64,000 nucleotides of DNA from Nostocoides_A vanveenii (GCF_039531165.1 NZ_BAAAPN010000047.1:74317-138316); one strand, 5' to 3'. Shown: positions 44,983 through 53,021, counted from the stretch's first letter. The notes: generated from the letters alone by a model not told the origin. A program made the numbers and translations.

Positions 44983-45049
44983 CCCCCCGTCGAGTGCACG
45001 TTGGGGCGTCGCGTGAGCGACGCGCCAACGTGCACTCGACGAAGGGGGG
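44983..45049. repeat. large palindrome between atpD and atpC
   Basis: CCCCCC and GTCGAGTGCACGTTGG pair with CCAACGTGCACTCGAC and GGGGGG; an inner GCGTCGC/GCGACGC closes on loop GTGA. Its outer GTCGAGTG/CACTCGAC ends match the palindromes at 57142-57207 and 58271-58332, though the interior differs. It may lower atpC expression, act as an mRNA-stabilising hairpin, or be an inserted repeat. Confidence 0.8.
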
Positions 45050-45152
45050 TTGCCGATCGGGCATCCGCCGCTGGGTTGGTCTGGGCAGCTGGCCAGAGAC
45101 GCTAGACTGACGCAAAGCTCCCCGAAGCCACCACAATGTGAAGGGACTCCGC

Positions 45153-45422
45153 ATGGCCCCCCTGAACGTCGATCTCGTTGCTGCCGACCGGGCTGTCTGG
45201 TCGGGCGAGGCAACCATGGTCTCCGCACGCTCCATCGATGGGGACATGGGCATCCTGCCGGGCCACGAGCCCACGCTCGTCGTGCTGGACAAGGGCGAGG
45301 TCCGGATCCACGGGGTCGACGGCCTGCAGACCGCAACCATCGACGGGGGTTTCCTCTCCGTCGACAGTGACCAGGTAACAATCGTCTCAGAGCTGGTCGA
45401 CGCGTCCAGCCTGAGCAGCTGA
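45153..45422 (+). CDS. atpC: ATP synthase F1 subunit epsilon
   Basis: An 89-residue protein containing the beta-sandwich domain (VDLVAADRAVWSGEATMVSARSIDGDMGILPGHEPTLVVL) but little of the C-terminal helical hairpin found in longer homologues; actinobacterial epsilons are often this short. The ATG at 45153 with GAAGGGA upstream is preferred to the GTG at 45138. Confidence 0.95.
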   Translation: MAPLNVDLVAADRAVWSGEATMVSARSIDGDMGILPGHEPTLVVLDKGEVRIHGVDGLQTATIDGGFLSVDSDQVTIVSELVDASSLSS

Positions 45423-45440
45423 CCCAAACCGGCCGGTCCG

Positions 45441-45881
45441 ATGTCGCCACTGCACCTCGCAGAAGCGGCAGCCGGGGCTGTCATACTGACTGCGGTTAGC
45501 CTGCTGCTCTTTCTTTTTGTGCGGCGACATGTGATCGCCGCCGGCCGACCAATGCTGCTCTGCGCCCTGCGAACCCCAACCACCCCTCAATGGCGGTTGG
45601 GGTTGCTGCGTTTTGGGGCCGATCGTCTCGACTGGTTCTCGGCTATCGGCCCGAGTCTGCGTCCCGAGCGCACCTGGGAGCGCGCCGGGATGGTGCTGGG
45701 CTCACCCGCACCGGCCCGGGAGGCAATTCCCGGCCTGACCGATCCGATCGCCGCGCCGGGAAGCTTCGCTGGCCAAAACTTCGACATCGCGATGGCCCAG
45801 TCCGGGCTGACCGCGATCCGCGCGTGGACCGAGAGCTCGCCGCCCGGGTTCAACGTGAACATCCCCGGGCAGTTCACCTAG
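45441..45881 (+). CDS. DUF2550 family membrane-anchored protein
   Basis: A 146-residue protein with one N-terminal membrane helix (AAAGAVILTAVSLLLFLFVRR) and a soluble domain (WRLGLLRFGADRLDWFSAI). It matches the DUF2550 family found directly after the ATP synthase operon in actinobacteria (Rv1312c-type position). Function unknown. Its stop overlaps the stop of the convergent adenosyltransferase gene by four bases. Confidence 0.9.
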   Translation: MSPLHLAEAAAGAVILTAVSLLLFLFVRRHVIAAGRPMLLCALRTPTTPQWRLGLLRFGADRLDWFSAIGPSLRPERTWERAGMVLGSPAPAREAIPGLTDPIAAPGSFAGQNFDIAMAQSGLTAIRAWTESSPPGFNVNIPGQFT

Positions 45882-46516
45882 CGGTCGGTCTGCCGCGCGC
45901 GCCGCTGCGGCGCCTCGGCCCGTCCGCCACCCGGCTGCCAGAGCACATCGCCGCCGGCGTCGAGATTGGCCACCCGGGCCAGGATGAAGAGCAGATCCGA
46001 GAGCCGGTTGAGATAGGTCGCCGCTTCGGGGTTGACGCCGCCGGCCTCCTCGGGTGCCGGTTGATCGCCGTATGTCGCGATCGCCGCCCACGTCGAACGC
46101 TCGGCCCGCCGGGTGATCGTCGTGGCCAGGTGGAGGTAGGCCGAGGCGGGGCTTCCCCCGGGCAGGATGAAGGAGCGCAGCGGCTCCAACTCGGCGTTGT
46201 ACCGATCGCAATCGGCTTCGAGCTCGTCGATCCAGGCGCTGCGTACCCGCAAGGGCTCATAGGCATAGCTCGGACGCAGCGGAGTGGCGAGGTCGGCGCC
46301 GACGTCGAAGAGGTCGTTCTGGACGCGCAGCAAGGTGGCGCGCACATCGTCGCGGACGTTGCCGGCAGCCAACGCGATGCCGATGGCCGCATTGGCCTCA
46401 TTGGTGTCGGCATACGCGGCCAGGCGCACATCGGTCTTCGCCGTCCGGCTGAAATCCCCGAGCGCCGTCGTGCCCTGATCGCCGGTGCGGGTGTAGATCC
46501 GGGTGAGGTTGACCAT
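45878..46516 (-). CDS. cob(I)alamin adenosyltransferase, PduO type
   Basis: A 212-residue ATP:corrinoid adenosyltransferase. The P-loop-like N-terminus RIYTRTGDQGTTALGD and the helix ADTNEANAAIGIAL bind ATP; RRAERSTWAA and YLNRLSDLLFILAR complete the active site. It makes adenosylcobalamin, the cofactor for the MeaA-type mutase encoded at 47174. ATG start at 46516; divergent from the STAS gene. Confidence 0.95.
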   Translation of the reverse strand: MVNLTRIYTRTGDQGTTALGDFSRTAKTDVRLAAYADTNEANAAIGIALAAGNVRDDVRATLLRVQNDLFDVGADLATPLRPSYAYEPLRVRSAWIDELEADCDRYNAELEPLRSFILPGGSPASAYLHLATTITRRAERSTWAAIATYGDQPAPEEAGGVNPEAATYLNRLSDLLFILARVANLDAGGDVLWQPGGGRAEAPQRRARQTDR

Positions 46517-46565
46517 GACTGCCAGCCTGCCCGATCGCCCGCGGTGTCAGGGGGCGAGACCGGAT

Positions 46566-46581
46566 TGTGATGTGTGTCATA
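46566..46581. promoter_or_regulatory. possible Crp/GlxR-type site
   Basis: TGTGA-n6-TCATA, one base off the TGTGA-n6-TCACA consensus of Crp-family regulators, lies in the 126-base gap between the divergent adenosyltransferase and STAS genes. An AT-rich TATATAT stretch follows at about 46602-46608. A single imperfect match is weak evidence. Confidence 0.3.
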
Positions 46582-46642
46582 CAACCGAAAAGGGGTTTGC
46601 GCCGTATATATCAACGACAGCGGGAAAATCAGGGGGCTTCGG

Positions 46643-46993
46643 ATGGCGGCAACACTGACGCGGGTGATCACCGAACGGCCGACGGTTACGGTGACCACGG
46701 GCGCGCACGGCACGTTGATTTGCGTGGCTGGGCGGATCGACGGGCATACGGCCGCCGATCTGCGCGCCGAACTGCACGACATCATCGACAACGCGATCTC
46801 GCCCTTGCACCTCGACCTCAGCGATGCCGAGCTTGGCGATGCCACGGCGCTCGGTCTGCTCGTGGAGTGTCATCGGCGGGGCCGACGGCGCGGGCACGAG
46901 ATGCGCCTGATTGCGGCGAGTGCGCGCTCCGAGCGGCTGCTGCGCCGGCTCGCGCTGACCCGCCAGTACGGCGTGGGCGCGGCCCGCGCCTGA
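46643..46993 (+). CDS. STAS-domain protein
   Basis: A 116-residue STAS domain of the anti-sigma-factor-antagonist type: GTLICVAGRIDGHTAADLRAEL, then PLHLDLSDAELGDATALGLLVECHRRGR. In canonical antagonists a serine within DLS-x-x-x-(Y/F)-x-D-S-(S/T)-G is phosphorylated; here the site reads DATALG, so the phosphorylatable serine is replaced and a switch mechanism is doubtful. The ATG at 46643 is preferred; an upstream GTG at 46574 would add 23 residues. No kinase or phosphatase partner is adjacent. Confidence 0.8.
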   Translation: MAATLTRVITERPTVTVTTGAHGTLICVAGRIDGHTAADLRAELHDIIDNAISPLHLDLSDAELGDATALGLLVECHRRGRRRGHEMRLIAASARSERLLRRLALTRQYGVGAARA

Positions 46994-47173
46994 CCGCGCA
47001 CGATGGACCCTTGACGCGCGGCCGACCGGGCGCGTGCCGGTCGCTTGCGACGTGGCGCAGCGGCTGGGGCGCTGCGCTCGCGAGGTGAGCGAACGGCATA
47101 CGGGCTCGGGTGTGGGCACACTCACCACCGGGTGGGGTGTCGCCGCCCGGGTGGCGCGGGTAGCTTCGCAAGC

Positions 47174-49225
47174 ATGTCCGAGGCCTCGACCCCACGTCCC
47201 GAGCGCGACCGTCCCTGGGTGATGCGCACCTATGCCGGGCACTCCAGTGCCGCGGCGAGCAATGCGCTCTACCGGCGCAATCTTGCCAAGGGGCAGACGG
47301 GTCTCTCGGTTGCCTTCGACCTGCCCACGCAGACCGGCTACGACCCCGATCATGTGCTCGCGCGTGGTGAGGTGGGCAAGGTCGGGGTGCCCATCAGCCA
47401 CATCGGTGACATGCGGGCGCTCTTCGACGCAATCCCGCTGGTCGAGATGAATACCTCGATGACGATCAACGCCACGGCCATGTGGCTGCTGGCGATGTAT
47501 CAGGTCGTCGCCGAGGAGCAGGCCGAGGCGGCGGGCGAGGATCCGGCGGCGGCGGTGCACCGACTGTCGGGGACGACGCAGAACGACATCATCAAGGAGT
47601 ATCTCTCGCGCGGGACCTACGTCTTCCCGCCCGGGCCGTCCATGCGGCTGCTCACCGACGTTGTCACCTACACGGTCCGAGAGATCCCGAAGTGGAACCC
47701 GACCAATGTCTGCAGCTATCACCTGCAGGAGGCCGGCGCGACGCCGGTCCAGGAGATCGCCTTTGCCATGTCAACCGCGATCGCGGTGCTCGATGCGGTG
47801 CGCGAATCGCGGGTTGTGGCGCCCGAGGAGTTCGGCGAAGTCGTCGCCCGGATCTCCTTCTTTGTCAACGCGGGCGTGCGTTTCGTGGAGGAGATGTGCA
47901 AGATGCGCGCCTTCGTCGCCTTGTGGGAGGAACTCACCCGCGAGCGGTATGCCGTGGCCGACCCCAAGCAGCGCCGATTCCGGTATGGCGTGCAGGTCAA
48001 CTCGCTTGGCTTGACCGAGGCCCAGCCGGAGAACAACATCCAGCGGATCGTGCTGGAGATGCTCGCGGTCACGCTGTCCAAGGACGCCCGGGCACGTGCC
48101 GTGCAACTGCCGGCGTGGAATGAGGCGCTCGGTCTGCCGCGGCCCTGGGATCAGCAGTGGTCACTGCGCATCCAGCAGGTGCTGGCCTATGAGTCGGATC
48201 TGCTCGAATACGGCGACCTTTTCGAGGGCTCGACCGTGGTGGCCGCCAAGGTGGCCGAGTTGGTCGATGGCGCCAAGGCCGAGATGGCGCGCATCGCCGA
48301 ACTCGGCGGGGCGGTCGCCGCCGTCGAGAGCGGGTATCTGAAGTCGGCGCTGGTGGCCTCGCATGCCGATCGGCGAGCGCGGATCGAGCGGGGCGAGGAC
48401 ATCGTCGTCGGTGTCAACAAATTCGAGACAACCGAGCCCAACCCGCTCACCGCCGACCTAGACACCGCGATCCAAAGCGTCGATCCCGGTGTCGAGGCCG
48501 CCGCCGCGGCGGCCGTGCGACGGTGGCGCGAGCAGCGCGATGCCGATCCAGAGCGCCGGGACCGGGCGATCGCGGCGCTGGCGCGGTTGCGCGCCGACGC
48601 GGCATCCGGGGTAAATCTGATGGCCGCCAGCCTGGAGTGCGCGCGGGCCGACGTGACCACGGGAGAGTGGGCCGGGGCCTTGCGCGAGGAGTTCGGCGAG
48701 TACCGCGCCCCGACGGGGGTGTCCGGCTCGGTGGGCATTGCCGAGGCGGGCGAGGGGTTGCAGGCCGTGCGGGCGCAGGTGGCCGAGTTGGGCAGCGCTT
48801 TGGGGGAGCAGTTGCGCATCCTGGTCGCCAAGCCGGGGTTGGATGGGCACAGCAATGGCGCTGAGCAGATCGCGGTCCGGGCGCGGGATGCCGGCTTCGA
48901 GGTGGTCTATCAGGGCATTCGCCTAACGCCGGCCCAGATCGTCGCGGCGGCAGTGTCGGAAGATGTGCACCTGGTCGGCATCTCGATCCTGTCGGGCTCG
49001 CATATGGAGTTGGTGCCGGAGATCCTCGATGGGTTGCGCGCGGCCGACGCCGGCGAGATTCCGGTGGTCGTGGGCGGCATCATCCCCGAGTCCGATGGCG
49101 CCAAGCTGCGCGAACTCGGCGTGGCCGCGGTCTTCACCCCCAAGGACTTCGGCCTGAACGAGATCATGGCGCGCTTCGTGGAGATCATCCGCTCGGCGAA
49201 CCTAACCTCTGCTAGCAGGGTTTAG
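47174..49225 (+). CDS. meaA: MeaA-type cobalamin-dependent acyl-CoA mutase
   Basis: A 683-residue single-chain mutase. The N-terminal TIM-barrel (residues 1-510) has PTQTGYDPDHVLARGEVGKVG, NTSMTINATAMWLLAMYQ and SYHLQEAGATPVQE; the C-terminal domain has the B12-binding DGHSNG near residue 557. MeaA/Ecm enzymes convert ethylmalonyl-CoA to methylsuccinyl-CoA in the ethylmalonyl-CoA pathway; isobutyryl-CoA or methylmalonyl-CoA mutase cannot be fully excluded. The adenosyltransferase for its cofactor is 0.7 kb away. The last seven codons and stop (LTSASRV) lie inside a 77-bp palindromic element, so its natural C-terminus has been altered. Confidence 0.92.
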   Translation: MSEASTPRPERDRPWVMRTYAGHSSAAASNALYRRNLAKGQTGLSVAFDLPTQTGYDPDHVLARGEVGKVGVPISHIGDMRALFDAIPLVEMNTSMTINATAMWLLAMYQVVAEEQAEAAGEDPAAAVHRLSGTTQNDIIKEYLSRGTYVFPPGPSMRLLTDVVTYTVREIPKWNPTNVCSYHLQEAGATPVQEIAFAMSTAIAVLDAVRESRVVAPEEFGEVVARISFFVNAGVRFVEEMCKMRAFVALWEELTRERYAVADPKQRRFRYGVQVNSLGLTEAQPENNIQRIVLEMLAVTLSKDARARAVQLPAWNEALGLPRPWDQQWSLRIQQVLAYESDLLEYGDLFEGSTVVAAKVAELVDGAKAEMARIAELGGAVAAVESGYLKSALVASHADRRARIERGEDIVVGVNKFETTEPNPLTADLDTAIQSVDPGVEAAAAAAVRRWREQRDADPERRDRAIAALARLRADAASGVNLMAASLECARADVTTGEWAGALREEFGEYRAPTGVSGSVGIAEAGEGLQAVRAQVAELGSALGEQLRILVAKPGLDGHSNGAEQIAVRARDAGFEVVYQGIRLTPAQIVAAAVSEDVHLVGISILSGSHMELVPEILDGLRAADAGEIPVVVGGIIPESDGAKLRELGVAAVFTPKDFGLNEIMARFVEIIRSANLTSASRV

Positions 49226-49277
49226 GTGACGTCCAGCAGGGTAGAACCTGCTGGAGGTCACCTAATCTGTGCTGAGT
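49201..49277 (+). repeat. 77-bp palindromic element, copy C
   Basis: Begins CCTAACCTCTGCTAGCAG, contains the hairpin GTCCAGCAGG/CCTGCTGGA with outer GGTGAC/GTCACC, and ends CTGTGCTGAGT. The meaA stop codon (49223-49225) is inside it. It aligns gaplessly with 27007-27083 (minus) and 50034-50110. Confidence 0.9.
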
Positions 49278-49372
49278 CGCGGATGGAGGCGACCCCGCGG
49301 ATTGCCGGGCTGGCTAGCTGCACGTGCGCGGGCTCGGCGCGGGCGGGCAGTGCCGGGCGGCATACTGGCGGG

Positions 49373-49993
49373 GTGAGCTTGCACTGTCCCGCGACCCTCT
49401 ATATCGCCCGGCACGGCGACGCCGAGTACACGCACGCACACGTGATGTCGGACGAGGGTGGCTGGTTGACCGAGACCGGTCAGGTCCAGGTCACCGAGTG
49501 CGCACACGACCTGGCTGATCGCCGGATCGCGGCGGTCTACAGCAGCCCGATGCAGCGGGCCGTCGAGTCGGGCGTGTTGGCATCGGGTGAACTCGCGGTG
49601 CGCCACCGCGAGCTTGCGGGGCTTGAGGAGATTCGCGTCGGTGAACGGGCCGGTCAGCCGTGGAGCGACCCGGTCACCCGCGAGGTGTATGACGCGTGGT
49701 TCCGCGGCGATCTCGACGCGCGCATCCCCGGGGGCGAGTCGGGTGCGGAGGTGGTTGCGCGCTTCCGAGAGGCGTTGGCGACGATCGCCGACCAGCATCG
49801 GGGCGAGCAGGTGTTGATCTTCACGCACGGCGGCATCATGTCGCTCGTCGTGCCCCGCCTGGCGATCAATGTCCGTGACGACCTGGCCTACCTGCAGTTT
49901 GTGCCCAACGCGGTGCCGGCCCGGGTCGAGGCCGGCGACGAGGACTGGCGCGTCATCTCCTGGCCCGGCTCGGCGAGCAAAGACGTGGTCTGA
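49373..49993 (+). CDS. histidine phosphatase / phosphoglycerate-mutase family protein
   Basis: A 206-residue protein with the RHG motif YIARHGDAEY near residue 12 carrying the phosphoacceptor histidine, and the second histidine in LIFTHGGIMSLVV; GLEEIRVGE supplies the proton-donor glutamate. Substrate unknown; the family includes phosphosugar and phosphoprotein phosphatases. GTG start. Its 3' end (from 49930) is duplicated exactly at 26578-26699. It lies between two 77-bp elements. Confidence 0.9.
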   Translation: MSLHCPATLYIARHGDAEYTHAHVMSDEGGWLTETGQVQVTECAHDLADRRIAAVYSSPMQRAVESGVLASGELAVRHRELAGLEEIRVGERAGQPWSDPVTREVYDAWFRGDLDARIPGGESGAEVVARFREALATIADQHRGEQVLIFTHGGIMSLVVPRLAINVRDDLAYLQFVPNAVPARVEAGDEDWRVISWPGSASKDVV

Positions 49994-50051
49994 CGCTGCC
50001 CCGGCGCAGAACTTCGTGGCGCCGGCCCCTGTTCCTAAACCCTGCTAGCAG
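49930..50051 (+). repeat. 122-bp perfect repeat, copy at the phosphatase gene
   Basis: Covers the final 21 codons of the phosphatase, its stop, the CCGGCGC/GCGCCGG hairpin that probably ends the transcript, and the first 18 bases of element copy D. Identical to 26578-26699. Here the sequence continues naturally from the enzyme's last strand and into a complete 77-bp element, so this is probably the parent copy. Confidence 0.9.
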
Positions 50052-50110
50052 CATCGAGGTGACCTCCAGCAGGGTCTACCCTGCTCGACGTCCCCGAAGG
50101 TGTGCTGAGT
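50034..50110 (+). repeat. 77-bp palindromic element, copy D
   Basis: Begins CCTAAACCCTGCTAGCAG and ends GTGTGCTGAGT, with hairpin CCAGCAGGG/CCCTGCTCGACG. It lies in the convergent gap between the phosphatase and nucS, 40 bases after the phosphatase stop. It is the most diverged of the three copies at the inner stem. Confidence 0.85.
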
Positions 50111-50178
50111 CGGGGCGATATGCCGGGTCCTCGCGACGTATCGCAGCGAGGAAGGAGCGGAGAACTTCGTGGGGTAAG

Positions 50179-50874
50179 TCAGAAGAGCCGGTGTTCGGTG
50201 GTGTCGATGCCTTTGAGCGCGTCGTAGTCGAGCACCACGCACCGGATGCCGCGGTCTTCGGCGAGGGTGCGCGCCTGCGGCTTGATCTGTTGCGCCGCAA
50301 AGATTCCCGTGACCGGAGCCAGCAGCGGGTCGCGATTCATCAGATCCAGATACCGCGTCAGCTGCTCGACGCCGTCGATCTCGCCGCGGCGCTTGATCTC
50401 GACCGCGACGGTGATTCCGCTCTGGTCGCGGCACAGGATGTCGACCGGCCCGATGGCCGTCATGTACTCTCGGCGAATCAGCGCGTACCCATCGCCGAGC
50501 GTATGAATGTGCTCCGCCAGCAGCGCCTGCAAGTGCGCCTCGACGCCGTCCTTGACCAGGCCGGGATCGACGCCGAGATCGTGCGCGGTGTCCGAGATGA
50601 CTTCGTGGATGCGCACCCGGAGCCGATCGTCCGATTTGGTATGCCGCACCACCCAGACCGCGGCAACGCCCTCGTCTGCTTCATCGGCCTCGGGCGCCAC
50701 CTCGGCCATCGTGCACGGTGGCGACATCCAGTTCAGGGGCTTGTAGGACCCGCCGTCGCTGTGGACCAGCACCGAGCCGTCGGCCTTGACCATGAGCAGC
50801 CGGGTCGCCAGCGGCAGGTGGGCGGTCAACCGCCCGTCATAGTCCACGCTGCATTTGGCGATCACGACGCGCAC
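50179..50874 (-). CDS. nucS: mismatch-specific endonuclease NucS (EndoMS)
   Basis: A 231-residue NucS: an N-terminal DNA-binding/dimerisation domain (MRVVIAKCSVDYDGRLTAHL) and a C-terminal RecB-like nuclease with GPVDILCRD, VAVEIKRRGEIDGVEQLTRYL giving the D-x(n)-E-x-K catalytic set. It cuts both strands at mismatches and replaces MutS/MutL in most actinobacteria. Placement shortly after the ATP synthase operon is conserved (Rv1321-type). GTG start. Confidence 0.96.
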   Translation of the reverse strand: MRVVIAKCSVDYDGRLTAHLPLATRLLMVKADGSVLVHSDGGSYKPLNWMSPPCTMAEVAPEADEADEGVAAVWVVRHTKSDDRLRVRIHEVISDTAHDLGVDPGLVKDGVEAHLQALLAEHIHTLGDGYALIRREYMTAIGPVDILCRDQSGITVAVEIKRRGEIDGVEQLTRYLDLMNRDPLLAPVTGIFAAQQIKPQARTLAEDRGIRCVVLDYDALKGIDTTEHRLF

Positions 50875-50931
50875 GAGGCGACACTTTAGCCCGGCGTTCT
50901 GCCGGCTCAGGAAATCGGGCCGTCAGCCTCA

Positions 50932-51006
50932 GCAAGCGACCGGGGCTGACACGCCGAAAACTCGGCGGAATTTCCGGCGTGCTGGCGTGCTGGCCCCGGT
51001 CGCTTG
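50932..51006. terminator. large palindrome between nucS and the response-regulator gene
   Basis: CAAGCGACCGGGGC pairs with GCCCCGGTCGCTTG; an inner ACACGCCG/CGGCGTG repeat lies within. It sits just beyond the stop of the minus-strand response regulator and upstream of nucS, so it probably ends the two-component transcript. Confidence 0.65.
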
Positions 51007-51016
51007 AGGCGACGTC

Positions 51017-51679
51017 TCACCTGTCGGCGTCGTGGACCAGGATGGCGATCTGCACGCGATTGTCGAGGTCGAGCTTGGTGAAGATCCGCCCGACATGGGC
51101 CTTCACTGTGGCCACGCTCATGAACAACTCGCTCGCGATCTCGGTGTTCGAGCGCCCTCGCCCGATGGCCTGGGCAACCTCCAACTCCCGATCGGTGAGC
51201 AATCCCAACTTTCGCTGGGCGTCCGCCCGCGCGGTGTCCGGCGGCTCGTCCGGCGTCGCTACGGCCGCGATCAGGGTGGCCGTGACGCTCGGTGAGAGCA
51301 TCGGCTGGCCGGCGGCAACCGTCCGCACGGCCTCGACCAGAGCTGCCGGCGGGGTGTCCTTGAGCAGGAATCCCGCGGCGCCGGAGCGCAGGGCGCGCAA
51401 CACCATCTCGTCCGCATCGAAGGTCGTCAGAACCAGGATCCGGGGTGGATTCGGGCCCGCCAGGATGCGTTCGGTTGCGCTGAGTCCGTCGCGCCTCGGC
51501 ATCCGGATGTCCATCAGCACGACATCCGGACGCTCCCGCGCGACGACCTCCAAGGCGTCCTCGCCGTCCTGCGCTTCGGCGACGATGGCGATGCCCGGGT
51601 CGCCGCCGAGGATCAGGCCGAGTCCCGTGCGAACCATCGGGTCATCGTCGACAAGGACGACGCGGATGGGCTTGCTCAT
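51017..51679 (-). CDS. NarL/LuxR-family response regulator
   Basis: A 220-residue regulator: receiver with VVLVDDDPMVRTG, phosphoacceptor in VVLMDIRMPRRDG and Lys in FLLKDTPPAAL; LuxR domain with LTDRELEVAQAIGRGRSNTEIA and VKAHVGRIFTKL. ATGA overlap with the kinase gene. The divergent ABC exporter is the likely target, as is usual for this arrangement. Confidence 0.95.
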   Translation of the reverse strand: MSKPIRVVLVDDDPMVRTGLGLILGGDPGIAIVAEAQDGEDALEVVARERPDVVLMDIRMPRRDGLSATERILAGPNPPRILVLTTFDADEMVLRALRSGAAGFLLKDTPPAALVEAVRTVAAGQPMLSPSVTATLIAAVATPDEPPDTARADAQRKLGLLTDRELEVAQAIGRGRSNTEIASELFMSVATVKAHVGRIFTKLDLDNRVQIAILVHDADR

Positions 51680-52881
51680 CGGGATACTCCTTGAGTGGGT
51701 TCGGCGGCCGGCCACGGCAGCCAGGCCGAGACGAGATAGCCGCCATCGGGTTCGGTGCCGTGACGCAGCAGGCCGCCCGCGAGCGCAACCCGCTCCCGCA
51801 ACCCGAGCAGCCCCAGCCCAGACCGGGGCAGGGCATGATCCAGCGGCTGCAGCGCGCGGGGATTGCGCACCTCGATCTGCAGGCCGCCCGGTGACGCGCC
51901 GCTGACCGAGACCCGCACCGCCGTGCCGGGCGCGTGCTTGCGCGCATTGGTGAGCGCCTCCTGCACCACGCGGTATGCCGTTCGGCCCAGGACGGGAGGC
52001 ACGTCGCCGACGGTGGAATCGGCATACGTGATCCGGGTGCCGAGTCCCTCGGCCTCGGCGATCAGGTGCGGGACGTCGCGAATATCGGGCTGTGGAGGCT
52101 CGGGGGCACCGGCGTCCGCGCGCTCGTCGCGCAGGACGCCGAGGACTTCTCGAAGATCGGCGAGGGCCTGATGGGCATTGGTCTCGATGGTCGTCAGGGC
52201 CTGCGACATCTGCTCGGGCGTGAGGTCCTTGCGATAGTTCAGTGCGCCTGCGTGCATGGCGACGAGCGAAATCCGGTGGGCGAGAACGTCATGCATCTCC
52301 CGAGCGATCCGCGTCCGTTCGGCGGCAGCAGCCTGCGCGACCCGGCGTTCCTGATCGCGCTGCGCGGACTCCACGCGCTCGCGCTCCAGCTCGCGGCGCC
52401 CGCCGACGGCATACCCGATGGCGGTCACGGCGGCAACCAGCAGGGTGATCATGATCAGCGTGAGGATCAGGTTCAGGCGGTTCTCGTCCAACGAGGGGTA
52501 GATGCGCTCGGTGACCACCCCGGTGGCGATATTGAGCGGGATCAGCCAGGCCAGCTCACGCCAGCGCCGGCGGGCCGCGACCGAGGCGAGCACGAGGATT
52601 ACGGCGCCGCCCGCGGACGTCGACAAGGCTCCCGCCAGCGTCACGATCAGCGCGATCCGCAGCGGCCAGCGCCGCCGCCAAATCGTCAGCACCCCCGCCG
52701 CGATGCCGGCGAGCAGGTCACCGAGCATCGCCCAGAGGCGAAGCGCCGGCGAGATGTCGTCGGGCAGGGTCGACCGCACGGTGACCCAGGCCAGGAAGCC
52801 CACGATGACCACGAAGGCGACCCGCCACGTTTTGCCCCAGCGCCCGAGGGGCGGGTTCGGGGGGTCGCGGGGGATCGTCAT
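51676..52881 (-). CDS. sensor histidine kinase (NarL-type, DesK-like)
   Basis: A 401-residue kinase. Residues 15-165 contain four to five membrane segments with short loops and no extracytoplasmic domain, implying sensing in or at the membrane. The phosphoacceptor helix is ERTRIAREMHDVLAHRISLV; the ATPase domain has VVQEALTNARKHAPG and GLGLLGLRERV. Divergent from the ABC transporter genes by 140 bases; kinases of this plan often sense drugs or envelope stress and control an adjacent exporter. Confidence 0.93.
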   Translation of the reverse strand: MTIPRDPPNPPLGRWGKTWRVAFVVIVGFLAWVTVRSTLPDDISPALRLWAMLGDLLAGIAAGVLTIWRRRWPLRIALIVTLAGALSTSAGGAVILVLASVAARRRWRELAWLIPLNIATGVVTERIYPSLDENRLNLILTLIMITLLVAAVTAIGYAVGGRRELERERVESAQRDQERRVAQAAAAERTRIAREMHDVLAHRISLVAMHAGALNYRKDLTPEQMSQALTTIETNAHQALADLREVLGVLRDERADAGAPEPPQPDIRDVPHLIAEAEGLGTRITYADSTVGDVPPVLGRTAYRVVQEALTNARKHAPGTAVRVSVSGASPGGLQIEVRNPRALQPLDHALPRSGLGLLGLRERVALAGGLLRHGTEPDGGYLVSAWLPWPAAEPTQGVSR

Positions 52882-52982
52882 ACGCCAACGTTAGGCGGGT
52901 TCGCGGGGTGTGCGGGGCCACCCCGAGTCGATCAGTTGGCCGGCGCGATAGACCAAAGTCGTAGCACGAATGAGTCGAAGTG

Positions 52983-53003
52983 CTGATGTGGCACCCGCAT
53001 CAG
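52983..53003. promoter_or_regulatory. inverted repeat between kinase and ABC operon
   Basis: CTGATG-n9-CATCAG lies 19 bases before the ATPase start and could be an operator for the adjacent response regulator. Position is the only support. Confidence 0.35.
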
Positions 53004-53021
53004 CCGGCGGAATCTGGATGC

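Noticed and set aside
46643..46993. A complete partner-switching module around the STAS gene
   Set aside because: There is no anti-sigma kinase or phosphatase next to it and the phosphorylatable serine is replaced.
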